Assembly: GCF_024758505.1 (NCBI RefSeq)
Contig: NZ_CP077970.1
Coordinates: forward strand, 8,883,501 to 8,947,500
Direction of reading: 5' to 3'
Source of the DNA: Bradyrhizobium arachidis
Lineage (GTDB): Bacteria > Pseudomonadota > Alphaproteobacteria > Rhizobiales > Xanthobacteraceae
DNA length: 64,000 nucleotides
A model generated the notes under the pieces. The model was given only the letters and a program-made list of their open reading frames with translations, searched no databases and was not told the DNA's origin. A program made the translations under genes and the position numbers. Shown piece after piece: positions 1-9,165 of the stretch (positions are counted from its first letter, which is position 1; each line of letters opens with the position of its first letter).

Positions 1-412
1 CGGTCGAGAAGATCGACGGGCTGCTGCCGCTGACCGTTGTCGTATCCCAGCTGAAGACCATATCGGCGTAGGTACGGACCACGCCATACTCGGTCGCCGT
101 GCGCGTATCGACGGTGAAGTCCATACGGGCGCGGGAGCCCCAGTAGTTGGTCAGACGGTTATTCGAACCCTGGTTCACCCCTTGACGGAAACCGTAGTCG
201 CCGCCCTGGACCCAGTTATCGGCACGCAGATAGCCGCCGAACTTGATGCAGGTGTCAGTGCCCGGCATGTAGTAGAATCCGGCACCGTACAGGGAGCAGA
301 TCTTCACGTATTCGACCGCCTTGGCCTTTACGGGGAGATCGGCTGCCTGCGCTCCGCCAACGGCGATCAGACCCGCCGCTGAACCGAGCAAAAGGCTCTT
401 AACCAACTTCAT
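1..412 (-). CDS. Porin (Porin_2 family), N-terminal part, truncated by window edge
   Basis: Reading leftwards from an ATG at 412-410, the frame stays open to base 1 (137 codons). The product starts MKLVKSLLLGSAAGLIAVGG and then AQAADLPVKA, a Sec signal peptide with an AQA cleavage site. It continues with KICSLYGAGFYYMPGTDTCI and FGGYLRADNWVQGG, the conserved start of the rhizobial Porin_2 barrel: two cysteines, then the first beta strands. Family members are about 500 residues, so about a quarter is visible. A GGAGG ribosome-binding site (complement of 419-423) lies 7 bases before the start. Role by family: trimeric outer-membrane general porin. The gene looks intact as far as it can be seen. 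It could be backbone or part of the accessory region. Confidence 0.93.
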   Translation of the reverse strand, partial: MKLVKSLLLGSAAGLIAVGGAQAADLPVKAKAVEYVKICSLYGAGFYYMPGTDTCIKFGGYLRADNWVQGGDYGFRQGVNQGSNNRLTNYWGSRARMDFTVDTRTATEYGVVRTYADMVFSWDTTTVSGSSPSIFST

Positions 413-1025
413 GTTAAACCTCCAAGTTTGCTCTATAGGGAAGGTTCCGGATCCGCTGGGTGACGACACCCTAAGGTTGGTTCCTTTGTCCCTTAACTAA
501 CCGCTTAGCCGCTTCGCGCCTTCGGACACACCCGCTGAACGCGAGGGACTTAAGCGAACCACCTAAAACGGGACGACCTTGGGATGCCCCCCTCCGTCGC
601 ACTCACGATATGAAACGAACAGTTGCGATCAATCAATCACTGAGTGCCCCAATTGGGACGAGAACGGCGCGTTTTTGGGCGATTGTTGCACAAATATCAC
701 GACAGCTTGATCAAGCTAAGCCGACCCAACGCATTGGAATGCTTAGCAATTATCGCCAGCAAAGGAGTTCGACCGTCCTTTCTTACAAACGGCCAACCCC
801 GTACACGTAGAAAGCCTTCTGACCTAGCCACTTAAGTGAATCCACCATTCAACGCCCGGCTGCGCTAGGAACGCGAGTGAGCGTGAATCGGGATCACACT
901 GCCGAAACCGCTTACGGTCAGGGCGCTAAAGCCGCAGGAAGATCTACATTGCCTACCGTCTCAAAGGCAGAAATAGCCGCGTGGCGGTTCGCGATTGGAA
1001 TCAAACGAACCTTTGCGCTTGGACT
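413..1025. other. Intergenic stretch, no gene seen
   Basis: These 613 bases lie between the divergent porin start and the end of a recombinase remnant. The part next to 413 must hold the porin promoter, but I see no convincing -35/-10 pair. Short open frames here have no recognisable homology and no good ribosome-binding sites. Base composition is less GC-biased than the backbone further right, consistent with accessory or decayed DNA. Confidence 0.5.
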
Positions 1026-1901
1026 TTATCCAACCGAGATCCCCCTATACAGAGGTCCATCCCAGAGTCGGATTTCAAAAAACCTTCCAGAGATATCACG
1101 GCCAATTAGGGCGTCGGGGAGTCTTTGTTGCGGTTCTGAACCGGCGCTTGAAATGCTCAGTTCCGAGATGATTTCCTTGAGGAGCAGGGTGATGTTGAAC
1201 CTGGCACTGTAAACCTTTTCGTCCGAGCGCTGCATAATGAGGCCAACAAGGTCGGACATGATCTCTTGTTGTTTAAGGTTCAGTTTCTCCGCCAATGCTG
1301 GATGCGCCAAGAAACCGAGAACGTTCAGTTCAAAGTCAAGGTACGACCAAGCTGTACGGGTGCATCCATCGTCGTTGATTACTCTCGAGCAGAAGAGGCT
1401 CTTAGCATGGCTGTCAAATTTGATCTCGCTACCACAATACGCGCAAGTCGCTAGTTTACTAAAGATATTCGCAATGTTGTTTCCTTTACGACCCCGGCCC
1501 GAGATTAGATTTTGACGTCGAGCTGCTTGAGCAGCATTGAAGGTCGCTTCGTCTATTGCGGCTGGGTAGTAGTTAGCGACTGGATGGCCGACGGGCACGC
1601 CTTTCTTACTCCCACCAGCGTAGCTCTTGGGCTGGCGCTCGCCAAAGGTGGCTCGATTTCTCAGCATGCTGTCGATAGTGGTATGGTCCCAAGTCTGAGA
1701 TGGGCCGAATGATGGAATTTTCTCTCTATTGAGGTGGTTTGCTATTGCGTAGCTACCCATTCCTCCGATCGCCAATTCGAATATGTTGCGGACGACCTCG
1801 GCTCTTTCCGGCAAAAAGACGAACTTCCAACGGTCCTCGGTCAACCCTAGCCAACCGGGGCATGCTGAAATCTTCTTCATGCTTGTTTCAGACAAAGCCA
1901 A
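1026..1901 (-). pseudogene. Large serine recombinase remnant, catalytic domain missing
   Basis: The 291-residue frame matches only the C-terminal half of large serine recombinases. Residues about 10-95 resemble the Recombinase domain (PF07508), with GYAIANHLNRE-type and WDHTTIDSMLRNRATFGE-like segments. Residues about 150-185 form the recombinase zinc beta-ribbon, with CAYCGSEI, then CSR and DGC cysteines. The N-terminal resolvase domain of about 150 residues with the catalytic serine is absent: an in-frame TAG lies four codons upstream of the TTG that opens the frame. It therefore cannot be an active recombinase and is best read as a truncated mobile-element gene. TTG at 1901 or ATG at 1880 could still give a stable fragment. 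Confidence 0.75.
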
Positions 1902-2473
1902 CCTCTCGATCTAATGTTCCAAAATAGGCCTCCCCACGCCCTCCTGTACGCAAGACGAGGTGTTAATTTCGTCAAGCCGCTTTGCGGTGAAATTCGTGAC
2001 AAGAGGAACAAGCGAGAGACGGGCGAAGCGACGACGGCCCAAACGCCTTTGCGTGGGCTATCTAACGCTTCGCCTAAGTTGCGGCAGCTCTAGGATATCT
2101 CGCAATTCGAACAAATTGCCCAACAGCTTTCGTGTGCTCGGGGCATAGACGATGTTGGTCCCGGCAAGACTTGCAGCCGCCTTGGGAGGTTCTCGCCAAC
2201 GAGCCCGCCTCGCGCCTCCGCAACCCAATCAAGTCATCGACCACGACCAAGCCGGCCGCAATGTCGACTCGGGCCTACAGCGGACTACGAGTCTTCAATC
2301 TCCCTATTTCCGCAATCAACTCTATGGGCTGCTCATGCCTCTTCCGGCATCATCCTGATGAGCCGGCGGATAACAGCTGAGGTCGCCCGAAATCATCAGC
2401 GCCTCGCCATGTCACATTCCATGCATTGATCCACGTCAAACAACCCAGGATTGATCACGTGGCCTCGCGGCGG
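1902..2473. other. Decayed intergenic DNA with one FixK-type box
   Basis: No intact gene is visible in these 572 bases. Several short overlapping frames on the plus strand (about 2130-2450) look like shifted pieces of a former gene, but I could not name it. The only well-defined signal is a TTGA-N6-TCAA palindrome at 2426-2439, listed separately. Confidence 0.45.
2426..2439. promoter_or_regulatory. FixK/FNR-type box, apparently orphaned
   Basis: The sequence TTGATCCACGTCAA fits the TTGA-N6-TCAA pattern bound by FixK2/FNR-family regulators, which control microaerobic genes in rhizobia. No intact gene starts just downstream on either strand; the flanks carry only regulator fragments. It may be left over from a lost microaerobic gene. 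Chance occurrence is possible for such a short palindrome. Confidence 0.4.
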
Positions 2474-2880
2474 TTAGAGTAGACCATTCAAATGGCCCGC
2501 GATCACATTGCCCTTTGCCCACTCCTCTCGACGACCCATTTTCGTCCGACCAAATGGGACTTTTTGTTTTTGGAGGGAGAACGAAGCCTCAGATCGTTGA
2601 TGTACGACCTCGGACCTGTTCACGACGATGTCACCGGGCAAGACTTCATAGCCACAATGAAGGAGTGGTGCCGAGTTAGGTCCGATAAGAAAGCCGATCG
2701 ATATACGGCCGTGCTTGACCGCGACAGTATTTACCTCCGGCAGCGATATATGAACTCCGTGTATCAAAAGGCGGCCCATACCGATTTGTGTAATCTCGGC
2801 ATGAAAGTTCCCCCGCACTGTCGGAAATAGCTCGACATCTGCAGTTTGAAAAACCGTCCGGCACGCCGACGGATCGTTAA
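2474..2880 (-). pseudogene. AraC-type regulator, N-terminal fragment
   Basis: On the minus strand the frame running left from about 2880 reads ELFPTVRGNFHAEITQIGMG, then AVKHGRISIGFLIGPNSAPL, HCGYEVLPGDIVVNRSEVVH and QRSEA. This is the pattern of the N-terminal sensor half of a large AraC-type regulator group common in Bradyrhizobium. Similarity stops near 2575; the frame then ends at 2474 with no HTH domain. A C-terminal AraC fragment lies about 60-100 bases away on the opposite strand, so the two may once have been one gene now split by an inversion. Confidence 0.6.
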
Positions 2881-2939
2881 AGCCAGTTACGTGGCGCGGG
2901 CACGCGAGATCGAAATGGGTCGCATTCCGGCAGGATCAG

Positions 2940-3480
2940 CAAGACCGGTTTCCGTTTCACTATGTAAGCTCAGCGCTGCGCAAACAGGTACCAGAGCATC
3001 GGGCAGCTCGCCCACGACATTCCGAATATTCTGCAGCTTCCGGAAATATGTCGCGCGCTAGAGAATGAGCTCATTCATGTCATGGTGAAGTGCCTTGCCG
3101 AAAGCCCCTCCGTGGAGCCCACCTCGCGCTCCGTTCGTCACGGCGCCATCATCGCGTTTTGAAGAATTTTTGGAGATAAACCCGGACAGGCCGCTTTATC
3201 TCACCGAAATTTGCGCAGCGATCGGCGTCGCGGAGCGAACACTTCGCGCCTCCTGCGAAGACATCTCGGCATGGGACCAATCCGCTATCTTGCCTTGCGC
3301 CGAATGCGTCTCGCGCGGAGGGCAGTCGTACGTTCGGATCCGTCCAGGACAACCGTGACAAAAATTGTTTCCGACCACGGCTTTTGGGAACTTGGACGCT
3401 TTTCCGTTGCCTACCGCATGCTCTTCGGAGAGTCGCCGTCGTGCACCCTGCAGCGACCCGCCGACAATCCTGGAGACTTT
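2940..3480 (+). pseudogene. AraC-type regulator, C-terminal HTH fragment with stop and frameshift
   Basis: Plus-strand pieces read GQLAHDIPNILQLPEICRAL, then ENELIHVMVKCLAE, FEEFLEINPDRPLYLTEICA and AIGVAERTLRASCE. In the next frame they read LGMGPIRYLALRRMRLARRA and DHGFWELGRFSVAYRMLFGE. Together these cover the linker and both HTH motifs of an AraC C-terminal domain. A TGA interrupts the frame before FEEFLE (about 3161), and the frame shifts near 3262, between SCE and LGMGP. The gene is inactive. Confidence 0.7.
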
Positions 3481-3499
3481 CTCAATCGCCCGTCATCGC

Positions 3500-3630
3500 T
3501 CGCTGCCGCAGACGCCAGGCTCGCGACGGTGCCGGGCAAGGGGTATTTCGCCATCCTCCGTCTCTATGGCCCGACCGAAGCCGCCTTCGACAACAGCTGG
3601 AAGCCGGGCGACCTCGTGAAGATGAACTGA
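3500..3630 (+). pseudogene. DUF1214 protein, C-terminal tail only
   Basis: The last roughly 40 codons before the TGA at 3628-3630 read VPGKGYFAILRLYGPTEAAF and then DNSWKPGDL, the typical C-terminal strand of DUF1254/DUF1214 proteins. It is fused in frame to the end of the AraC fragment with no start of its own, so it is a deletion scar and not a gene. Confidence 0.55.
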
Positions 3631-3763
3631 GCGTGCGGAAGATAATGCAACCCAATTCATTTGAGGGAAGTCCGCTTCTGATGCTGTGACGGCTCCTGCA
3701 CCGGGCACGCGAGTGCCATGGATTGGGGGGCAGCTAGGGCTCCCACGATCTGGAGGAGCTATC
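3631..3763. other. Spacer, nothing recognisable
   Basis: This short spacer lies between the DUF1214 tail and a start codon with a strong ribosome-binding site. It contains GGAGGAGCTATCC immediately before the ATG at 3764, which belongs to the probable IS110 remnant. Confidence 0.4.
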
Positions 3764-3999
3764 CATGCAAACGAGCACGACGATTGGTCTGGCCCATCAC
3801 GCCATTGTGCTGCGGTTGCACAACAATGGTCGTTATCGGAGCGAAGCGGACACGGCCGAAATTTATGAGAGTACGCGCCCTAGTCACCCGAAACGTAAAT
3901 CTCTTCCAATCCTGCGCGGTAACGCAGCACCCCGGCCGGCCGCGTCCTCACCGACGCTATCGCGCAGCAATCGCAAGAGTCATGATTGGCACCGTACTT
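3764..3999 (+). pseudogene. Probable IS110-family transposase, 5' remnant
   Basis: A GGAGGAG ribosome-binding site precedes an ATG giving MQTSTTIGL, the usual beginning of IS110-type DEDD transposases. A neighbouring frame then gives VVIGAKRTRPKFM, which resembles the next conserved block of that family (VVIRRKLTRAK-like). The frame is shifted between the two, and no further transposase sequence follows before the convergent gene at 4000. The match is short and degenerate, so this is tentative. Confidence 0.35.
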
Positions 4000-5082
4000 C
4001 TATTTCGTGAACCTCGGCCTTGAGGATGTCGGCGGTGTTGCCGCCGGGGGCGAAAGATTGAACGTCAGCCAGACGTTCCAGCCGTCTGGCCGATTTGCGT
4101 TGGCGAATTCGCCGTAAGCCTTCAGGTTGAGATACCCCTGCATGTCTCCAACCGGAAAAATGTAACCGACCTGCGGTCCGATGCCCTGCACCCGCGACCG
4201 GAAGCACCCGACGCGATCGCCGGAGCCGCTGTCGCAGCCGATCTCCTGATAAAGGTAACCCACGAGGCCGACCTGCCACTGCTTGGTCAGGAATTGAGAC
4301 GCGCCCCAGTCGAGGTGCATGTCGACGCCATTCTGATATTGAGTGGCGGGATTTTTGAAGTTGTATGTGAATCCGAGCACCGCCGAAGCTTCGCGCCCTG
4401 TCTTTTGGTCAAAATAAGTGTAGCCGCCGCCGGCATCGATCGCCCAATGCCCGATCCCTATGTTGGCAAGACGGGCTGAGTCGTAAGCCCCTACCGGGAT
4501 GTCACCGGTAATGTAGGTCATGTAGTTGTTTACGCCGGCGTTCCACTTCAGCGTGAACTGCGGGTACACATCACCGAACCCCATGATCGAGCTATTGATG
4601 CTGTCGGAACGCGAGAAGGGAAATGTGCCGCCGGGTGTCGTCACCGTTCCTGTGAGGGTCCCCGCTAGCGATGTGCTATTGGCGCCGTAGGCTGCAAGGA
4701 AGCCGGCAGAGGCCTGACCGCCGAACACGGGCGTTTCAAAGGCGTAGTTTGCGATCAAGAAGCCGACATCCAGATTGGCATGAACACTGGCGTTCGCGGT
4801 GGCCGTGACATTCGCTGGGATATTGCCGATCGTGATCTGGCGGGCGCGCGCCACGTCGCCGCCAGCAGAGACCGAGTCATGCCAATAAATGGTGGTCGCC
4901 GACCATCCTGGTGCCTGCTGGGGCACGGCTGCGAGGCTGCCATAGAGGCCCGGCACCCAGAAGCTGACGCCGCCTTCATCTGCACAAGCGATTTGAGGGG
5001 AAAGCGCGAGTAGCGCGGCCAACGTCCCAATACCAAACCGCCCGGAAAAACTACGGCCCCGGCCCGATCGAACGTACTGCAT
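4000..5082 (-). CDS. Outer-membrane transporter of the phenol-degradation MetA type (SphA-like)
   Basis: This intact gene of 360 residues starts at ATG 5082, 12 bases inside a possible TTG. The N-terminus has basic residues, a hydrophobic stretch (GIGTLAALLALSP) and the cleavage region IACADEGG, a Sec signal peptide. The mature protein begins VSFWVPGLYGSLAAVPQQAP, then carries alternating amphipathic strands and ends in LTFNLSPP. This matches the MetA-pathway phenol degradation family (PF13557), whose members are predicted outer-membrane barrels near aromatic-degradation genes. The final turns contain two cysteines (IGCDSGSGDRVGCF) that could form a disulfide. No degradation genes are adjacent, so substrate is unknown. 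Flanking DNA is decayed on both sides, which makes an undamaged gene here notable. Confidence 0.75.
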   Translation of the reverse strand: MQYVRSGRGRSFSGRFGIGTLAALLALSPQIACADEGGVSFWVPGLYGSLAAVPQQAPGWSATTIYWHDSVSAGGDVARARQITIGNIPANVTATANASVHANLDVGFLIANYAFETPVFGGQASAGFLAAYGANSTSLAGTLTGTVTTPGGTFPFSRSDSINSSIMGFGDVYPQFTLKWNAGVNNYMTYITGDIPVGAYDSARLANIGIGHWAIDAGGGYTYFDQKTGREASAVLGFTYNFKNPATQYQNGVDMHLDWGASQFLTKQWQVGLVGYLYQEIGCDSGSGDRVGCFRSRVQGIGPQVGYIFPVGDMQGYLNLKAYGEFANANRPDGWNVWLTFNLSPPAATPPTSSRPRFTK

Positions 5083-6478
5083 CCGCCGCCCCAATTAGCC
5101 TTGGCCCCAAACCCGTTAAGAGAGTCAGCACGCGAATACTCAATCAGCTCGGCACAACCGTCTATGCAGAATCGGCAAGTCGCCCTATCTTCGGTTGTTT
5201 CTTGGAGGACTGTGTCTGGGACGCCACAGCTGCGCCTGTCATTGTCGCACAGCCGCACTCCTTTCTCATCGCCCTAGAGTCTCATCACTCGAAAGGGCTC
5301 GCGGGTCTGCCTCGTCGATCGGAGTCTGCTCATCCTTCTGAGCCGTGCAGGTGCGGCCGAATGTCCTTGCGCCGATTATGTTGAAGAAGTCCGCGAAGTT
5401 ATGATCCAGGTTGGACGAGTTGTCGCACGGTGGGTTGACCGTGTCTAAGCGGGCTGAAGCCTGAGCAGCGGGATTAGCTTTGCGAGCTTGCGTAGGTTCT
5501 GCGCCATGGCAGCGACACCGGCATCAATCTCCGCAATTTCGCGAGCAACGCCTCTCGCCTATTTCGGTGACGCAAGTTTTGTCGCTCCGGCTCGCTGCAA
5601 GCACGACTGGCAACCTCGCCACCCACGGGATGCGCGTTTGAGTGCGTCAAGACTGAGGAGACGGCGTCCTGACATGGCCGATCCTCGTGCCGCGCTCGGG
5701 GCGTCAAGGCGCAGCCTGGCAGCGTAGCGACTTCAGCACAGCATCACGGTCGGCCTTGACGGCCCCTTGCGCGCGGCGCCTCTGCGCGCGCAGGCCGGGA
5801 CGAAGGAAGGACCGCCAGGCAGTAACAAAGGAACAGCGCGAAGTGAGGAGCTATCGAGATGACGTAACCAACATCCCTTACCCGCCGAGGTCTGCGAGTT
5901 GGATGAGACGATGATGGAAGATCGTCCCGGCGCATGCGAACACTGGTGACCCGAATGGGCCGTTCGAGGCCTGTCCGCTAATCAGCTCGAATGCGCGCTG
6001 ATATCCATGATGGCCCGGAGCACAGCTCGCTTCAATCAGAGGCCGGATACATTGATGCAAGACCGCATCTGACAGGTTGACAAAATCTCTTGCAACGCGC
6101 GGCCGGATCATACATTTGGTCAAATTTATTCCGCTTCCATTCGTGACCGCTGCGCGGCCGAAGGGACGATTGGCGGGACAGGCAGCTATGCTGACCTGTA
6201 TGCAGATGACCGATCCGGCGACAATGTCATCAAAACCGTAAGAGGCGCGAGCAAGAATCGGAATAAGAACTAGTGCCAAGCGCCGGCCGGCGGCTGGCTG
6301 AGCCCCGCCCGACTGCCGAGCGAAATGCCCTTTTGCCGAAACTGCATAGCCAATCTTGGAGCTTCGCTCCAACTTCAGTCGACGATCTGCATTGTCAGAA
6401 GCCGATCGTCGAGGGCTAATACGGCTCTCAGACATGGGGACTCTGGGCGTTTCCCAGCCATACAGCGGGTAACAGTTC
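5083..6478. other. 1.4-kb stretch without an intact gene
   Basis: No complete gene is supported here. On the minus strand around 5450-5560 a short frame reads AEIDAGVAAMAQNLRKLAKL, which could be the C-terminus of a transposase, but the match is too short to assign. Another minus-strand frame around 5270-5470 is open but unrecognised. The 3' part must contain the promoter of the cytochrome gene starting at 6479; I see no clear regulatory site there. Confidence 0.45.
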
Positions 6479-8956
6479 GTGGCGCGCAAAAGGATCAGAG
6501 CCGGCAAGACCGATAAGTCTTCTAACCGCCCTTCTACGTCGAGATCAGCTGAACTTTCGACAGGCGTCCGCCCCGACGGTGCCCACACCCCGTCCCGCCG
6601 TTCGTGGAAGTCGGCGGCGCGCGTAGCGGTGCTGGCGACAGTCGCGGCCCTCGCAGGTGGCCTGACCTTGCTGTTAACCACCAAGGAAGGATTCCTCCTG
6701 CCCAAAGCTCTTCGCAGCGGCGGCGCCGCCCCTGCCATGGCCTTTGTCGGCAGCGACGCCTGCGCCGGGTGCCACCAAGCCGAAACCGCACTGTGGAAAG
6801 ATTCCCAGCACAAGCATGCCATGCAACACGCGACAGCCGCTTCCGTGCTCGGCAATTTCGATGATAACAGTTTCGACTATTTCGGCGTCCACTCCCGCTT
6901 TTTTAAGAAGGACAGCAAGTTCTTCGTTGAGACCGACGGCCCCGACGGCAAGCTTGCGACCTTCGAGGTGAAATACACATTCGGCATCTATCCCCTGCAG
7001 CAATATCTGAGCGAATTCCCGGACGGCCGGATCCAAGCGCTTTCAATCGCCTGGGATAGCCGGCCGAAGGACCAGGGCGGCCAACGCTGGTTTCATCTCT
7101 ATCCCAATGAAGAGATCAAACACGACGACGTGCTGCACTGGACCAAGCTCAATCAAAACTGGAACTTCATGTGCGCGGAGTGTCATTCAACGGGCGTGCA
7201 GAAGAACTACGACGCGACCAATGACAGTTTTCACACGACGTGGACGGAAATCAGCGTGGGCTGTGAGGCGTGCCACGGCAAGGGCTCCCGCCACATCAAT
7301 TGGGCGCACAGCCAGCGGAGCTGGTTTGGAAAAGATGATGACCCGCGCAAGGGACTGGCCGTCTTGCTGAATGAGCGTGACGGCGTCGCTTGGCACCCCG
7401 ATCCGAAGACCGGCAATCCGCAACACAGCATCGCGGCTGCATTACCACGCAGAGAGGTCGAGACCTGCGGGCTGTGCCACGCGCGACGCGGCGAATTCTC
7501 GGAAGACTGGGTGCCCGGACAACCCTTGTCCGATACGCACGCCGTCTCCCTCCTTGCTCGTGGCCTGTATTATGCGGACGGTCAGATGCGAGACGAGGTG
7601 TACAATTACGGCCCGTTCAAGCAGAGCAAGATGTTCCAGGCCGGGGTCACGTGCAGCGATTGCCATGAACCCCATGCCGCGAAGCTCCGCGCTCCAGGCG
7701 ATGGCGTTTGCCTGCAATGCCACGCTTCCGACAAATATGAAGTTGCCTCACACAATCGCCACGAAGGGGTAACGCCGGCAGTGGCCTGCGCATCATGCCA
7801 TATGCCTGCCAGCACCTACATGGTGGTTGACAAGCGACACGACCACAGCCTTCGAATTCCCAGGCCGGATCTTTCCGTGAAGCTTGGCACCCCCAATGCC
7901 TGCAACGATTGTCATGCCGACCAATCCGCACAATGGGCGGCCGACGCGATCGAGCGCTGGCACGGGTCAGTCCGAAAGGGTTTTCAGAATTACGCCGAGG
8001 CATTCCAGGCGTCCTGGGCCGATCGTGCCGACGCCACCACGCTACTGGCTGTGGTGGCGGCGAGTCCCACAGCGTCGGCAATCGCGCGTGCAAGCGCGCT
8101 AAGCGAACTTCATTCGCGGGTCTCGCCTGCGAATATTGAGCTCGCCCGCAAAGGATTGGCCGATCCCGATCCAATGGTCCGTGTCGCAGCGCTTGGCATG
8201 CTCGACGGCCTTCCGGGCGAACGGATCTGGCCGCTTGTCTCGTCGCTTCTTTCCGATCCAAGCCGCGGCGTACGTATCAGGGCGATGTCCGTTTTGGCCG
8301 CCGTGCCTCCTGCAAACCTGCCCGCCCCTGGCCGCGCACCATTTGAGCGGGCGGCGGCCGAGTTCGTTGCGGCGCAACGCCTCAATGCGGACCGACCCGA
8401 AGCCCGCTCGACGCTTGGAAACTTCTATGCGTCGCGCAGGCTGACAGCTGATGCAGAGAGCGAGTACAAGGCAGCCTTGCGGCTCAGCCCCCAATACTCG
8501 CCCGCGGCCATCAATCTGGCGGACCTATACCGGCAACTTGGCCGGGATGCCGAGGGAGAAAGCGTACTGAGAACAGCGATCACGTCTTCACGGCGAGACG
8601 GCGGTTTGCACCATGCTCTGGGTCTCACTCTTACAAGGCAGAAACGGCTGAATGATGCGCTGAGCGAATTTCGCACAGCAAGCGAGCTCGAACCTGACAG
8701 GTCGCGCTATGCCTACGTGTATGCCGTGGCGCTGCATTCGTCGGGCCACATCGGTGACTCGACAAATGTCTTGAAGGAGAACCTCACGAGGCATCCAGGC
8801 GATCGAGACACCTTGTTGGCCCTCATAACGTTCAGCCGCGATGCCGGAGATATCGGCGCCGCCCTCGAATACGCCGAGCAGCTCTCGCGCGCCACTCCAA
8901 ATGACCGCGAGCTAACTCGTGTTATCGACGATCTCCGTGCACGACTGAAGCGGTAG
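6479..8956 (+). CDS. Octaheme c-type cytochrome with HEAT and TPR repeats
   Basis: The protein has 825 residues with a GTG start. Residues about 44-66 are a single hydrophobic anchor or uncleaved signal, so the rest should be periplasmic, as covalent haem attachment requires. Eight CXXCH motifs lie at residues about 95, 232, 262, 330, 392, 411, 437 and 475 (CAGCH, CAECH, CEACH, CGLCH, CSDCH, CLQCH, CASCH, CNDCH). Further histidines are available as distal ligands. Residues about 540-620 look like HEAT repeats and about 630-800 like TPRs (for example AAINLADLYRQLGRDAEGES). The layout matches the multihaem cytochrome c554/DmsE-like group fused to protein-interaction repeats. Role is probably electron transfer, but no terminal reductase or oxidase is encoded next to it. 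The gene is intact although its surroundings are decayed. A DUF4239 gene follows on the same strand. Confidence 0.85.
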   Translation: MARKRIRAGKTDKSSNRPSTSRSAELSTGVRPDGAHTPSRRSWKSAARVAVLATVAALAGGLTLLLTTKEGFLLPKALRSGGAAPAMAFVGSDACAGCHQAETALWKDSQHKHAMQHATAASVLGNFDDNSFDYFGVHSRFFKKDSKFFVETDGPDGKLATFEVKYTFGIYPLQQYLSEFPDGRIQALSIAWDSRPKDQGGQRWFHLYPNEEIKHDDVLHWTKLNQNWNFMCAECHSTGVQKNYDATNDSFHTTWTEISVGCEACHGKGSRHINWAHSQRSWFGKDDDPRKGLAVLLNERDGVAWHPDPKTGNPQHSIAAALPRREVETCGLCHARRGEFSEDWVPGQPLSDTHAVSLLARGLYYADGQMRDEVYNYGPFKQSKMFQAGVTCSDCHEPHAAKLRAPGDGVCLQCHASDKYEVASHNRHEGVTPAVACASCHMPASTYMVVDKRHDHSLRIPRPDLSVKLGTPNACNDCHADQSAQWAADAIERWHGSVRKGFQNYAEAFQASWADRADATTLLAVVAASPTASAIARASALSELHSRVSPANIELARKGLADPDPMVRVAALGMLDGLPGERIWPLVSSLLSDPSRGVRIRAMSVLAAVPPANLPAPGRAPFERAAAEFVAAQRLNADRPEARSTLGNFYASRRLTADAESEYKAALRLSPQYSPAAINLADLYRQLGRDAEGESVLRTAITSSRRDGGLHHALGLTLTRQKRLNDALSEFRTASELEPDRSRYAYVYAVALHSSGHIGDSTNVLKENLTRHPGDRDTLLALITFSRDAGDIGAALEYAEQLSRATPNDRELTRVIDDLRARLKR

Positions 8957-9165
8957 CATCGACCGACACTGAGGCGACGATTGGTTGACTGCGCCGCTCA
9001 TGCCGTATCCACCGGCTGCTTTCGCGGCCGAGCAGACGTTCTTGAACAGCTCGGTTGGCATCATTTTCGGCTTTGACGGCTAGGGCACGGAAACGGCCGC
9101 ACAGCAACCGGCTTACGTAATTCGCACGGGCATGATCAGCGCTTGATTGATCGACGGGCACGTAT

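Noticed and set aside
2492..2830. Plus-strand frame of 112 codons
   Set aside because: The opposite strand matches an AraC N-terminal domain; the plus frame is its shadow.
5450..5560. Possible transposase C-terminus on the minus strand (AEIDAGVAAMAQNLRKLAKL)
   Set aside because: The match is about 30 residues, frames around it are disrupted, and I could not assign an IS family with confidence.
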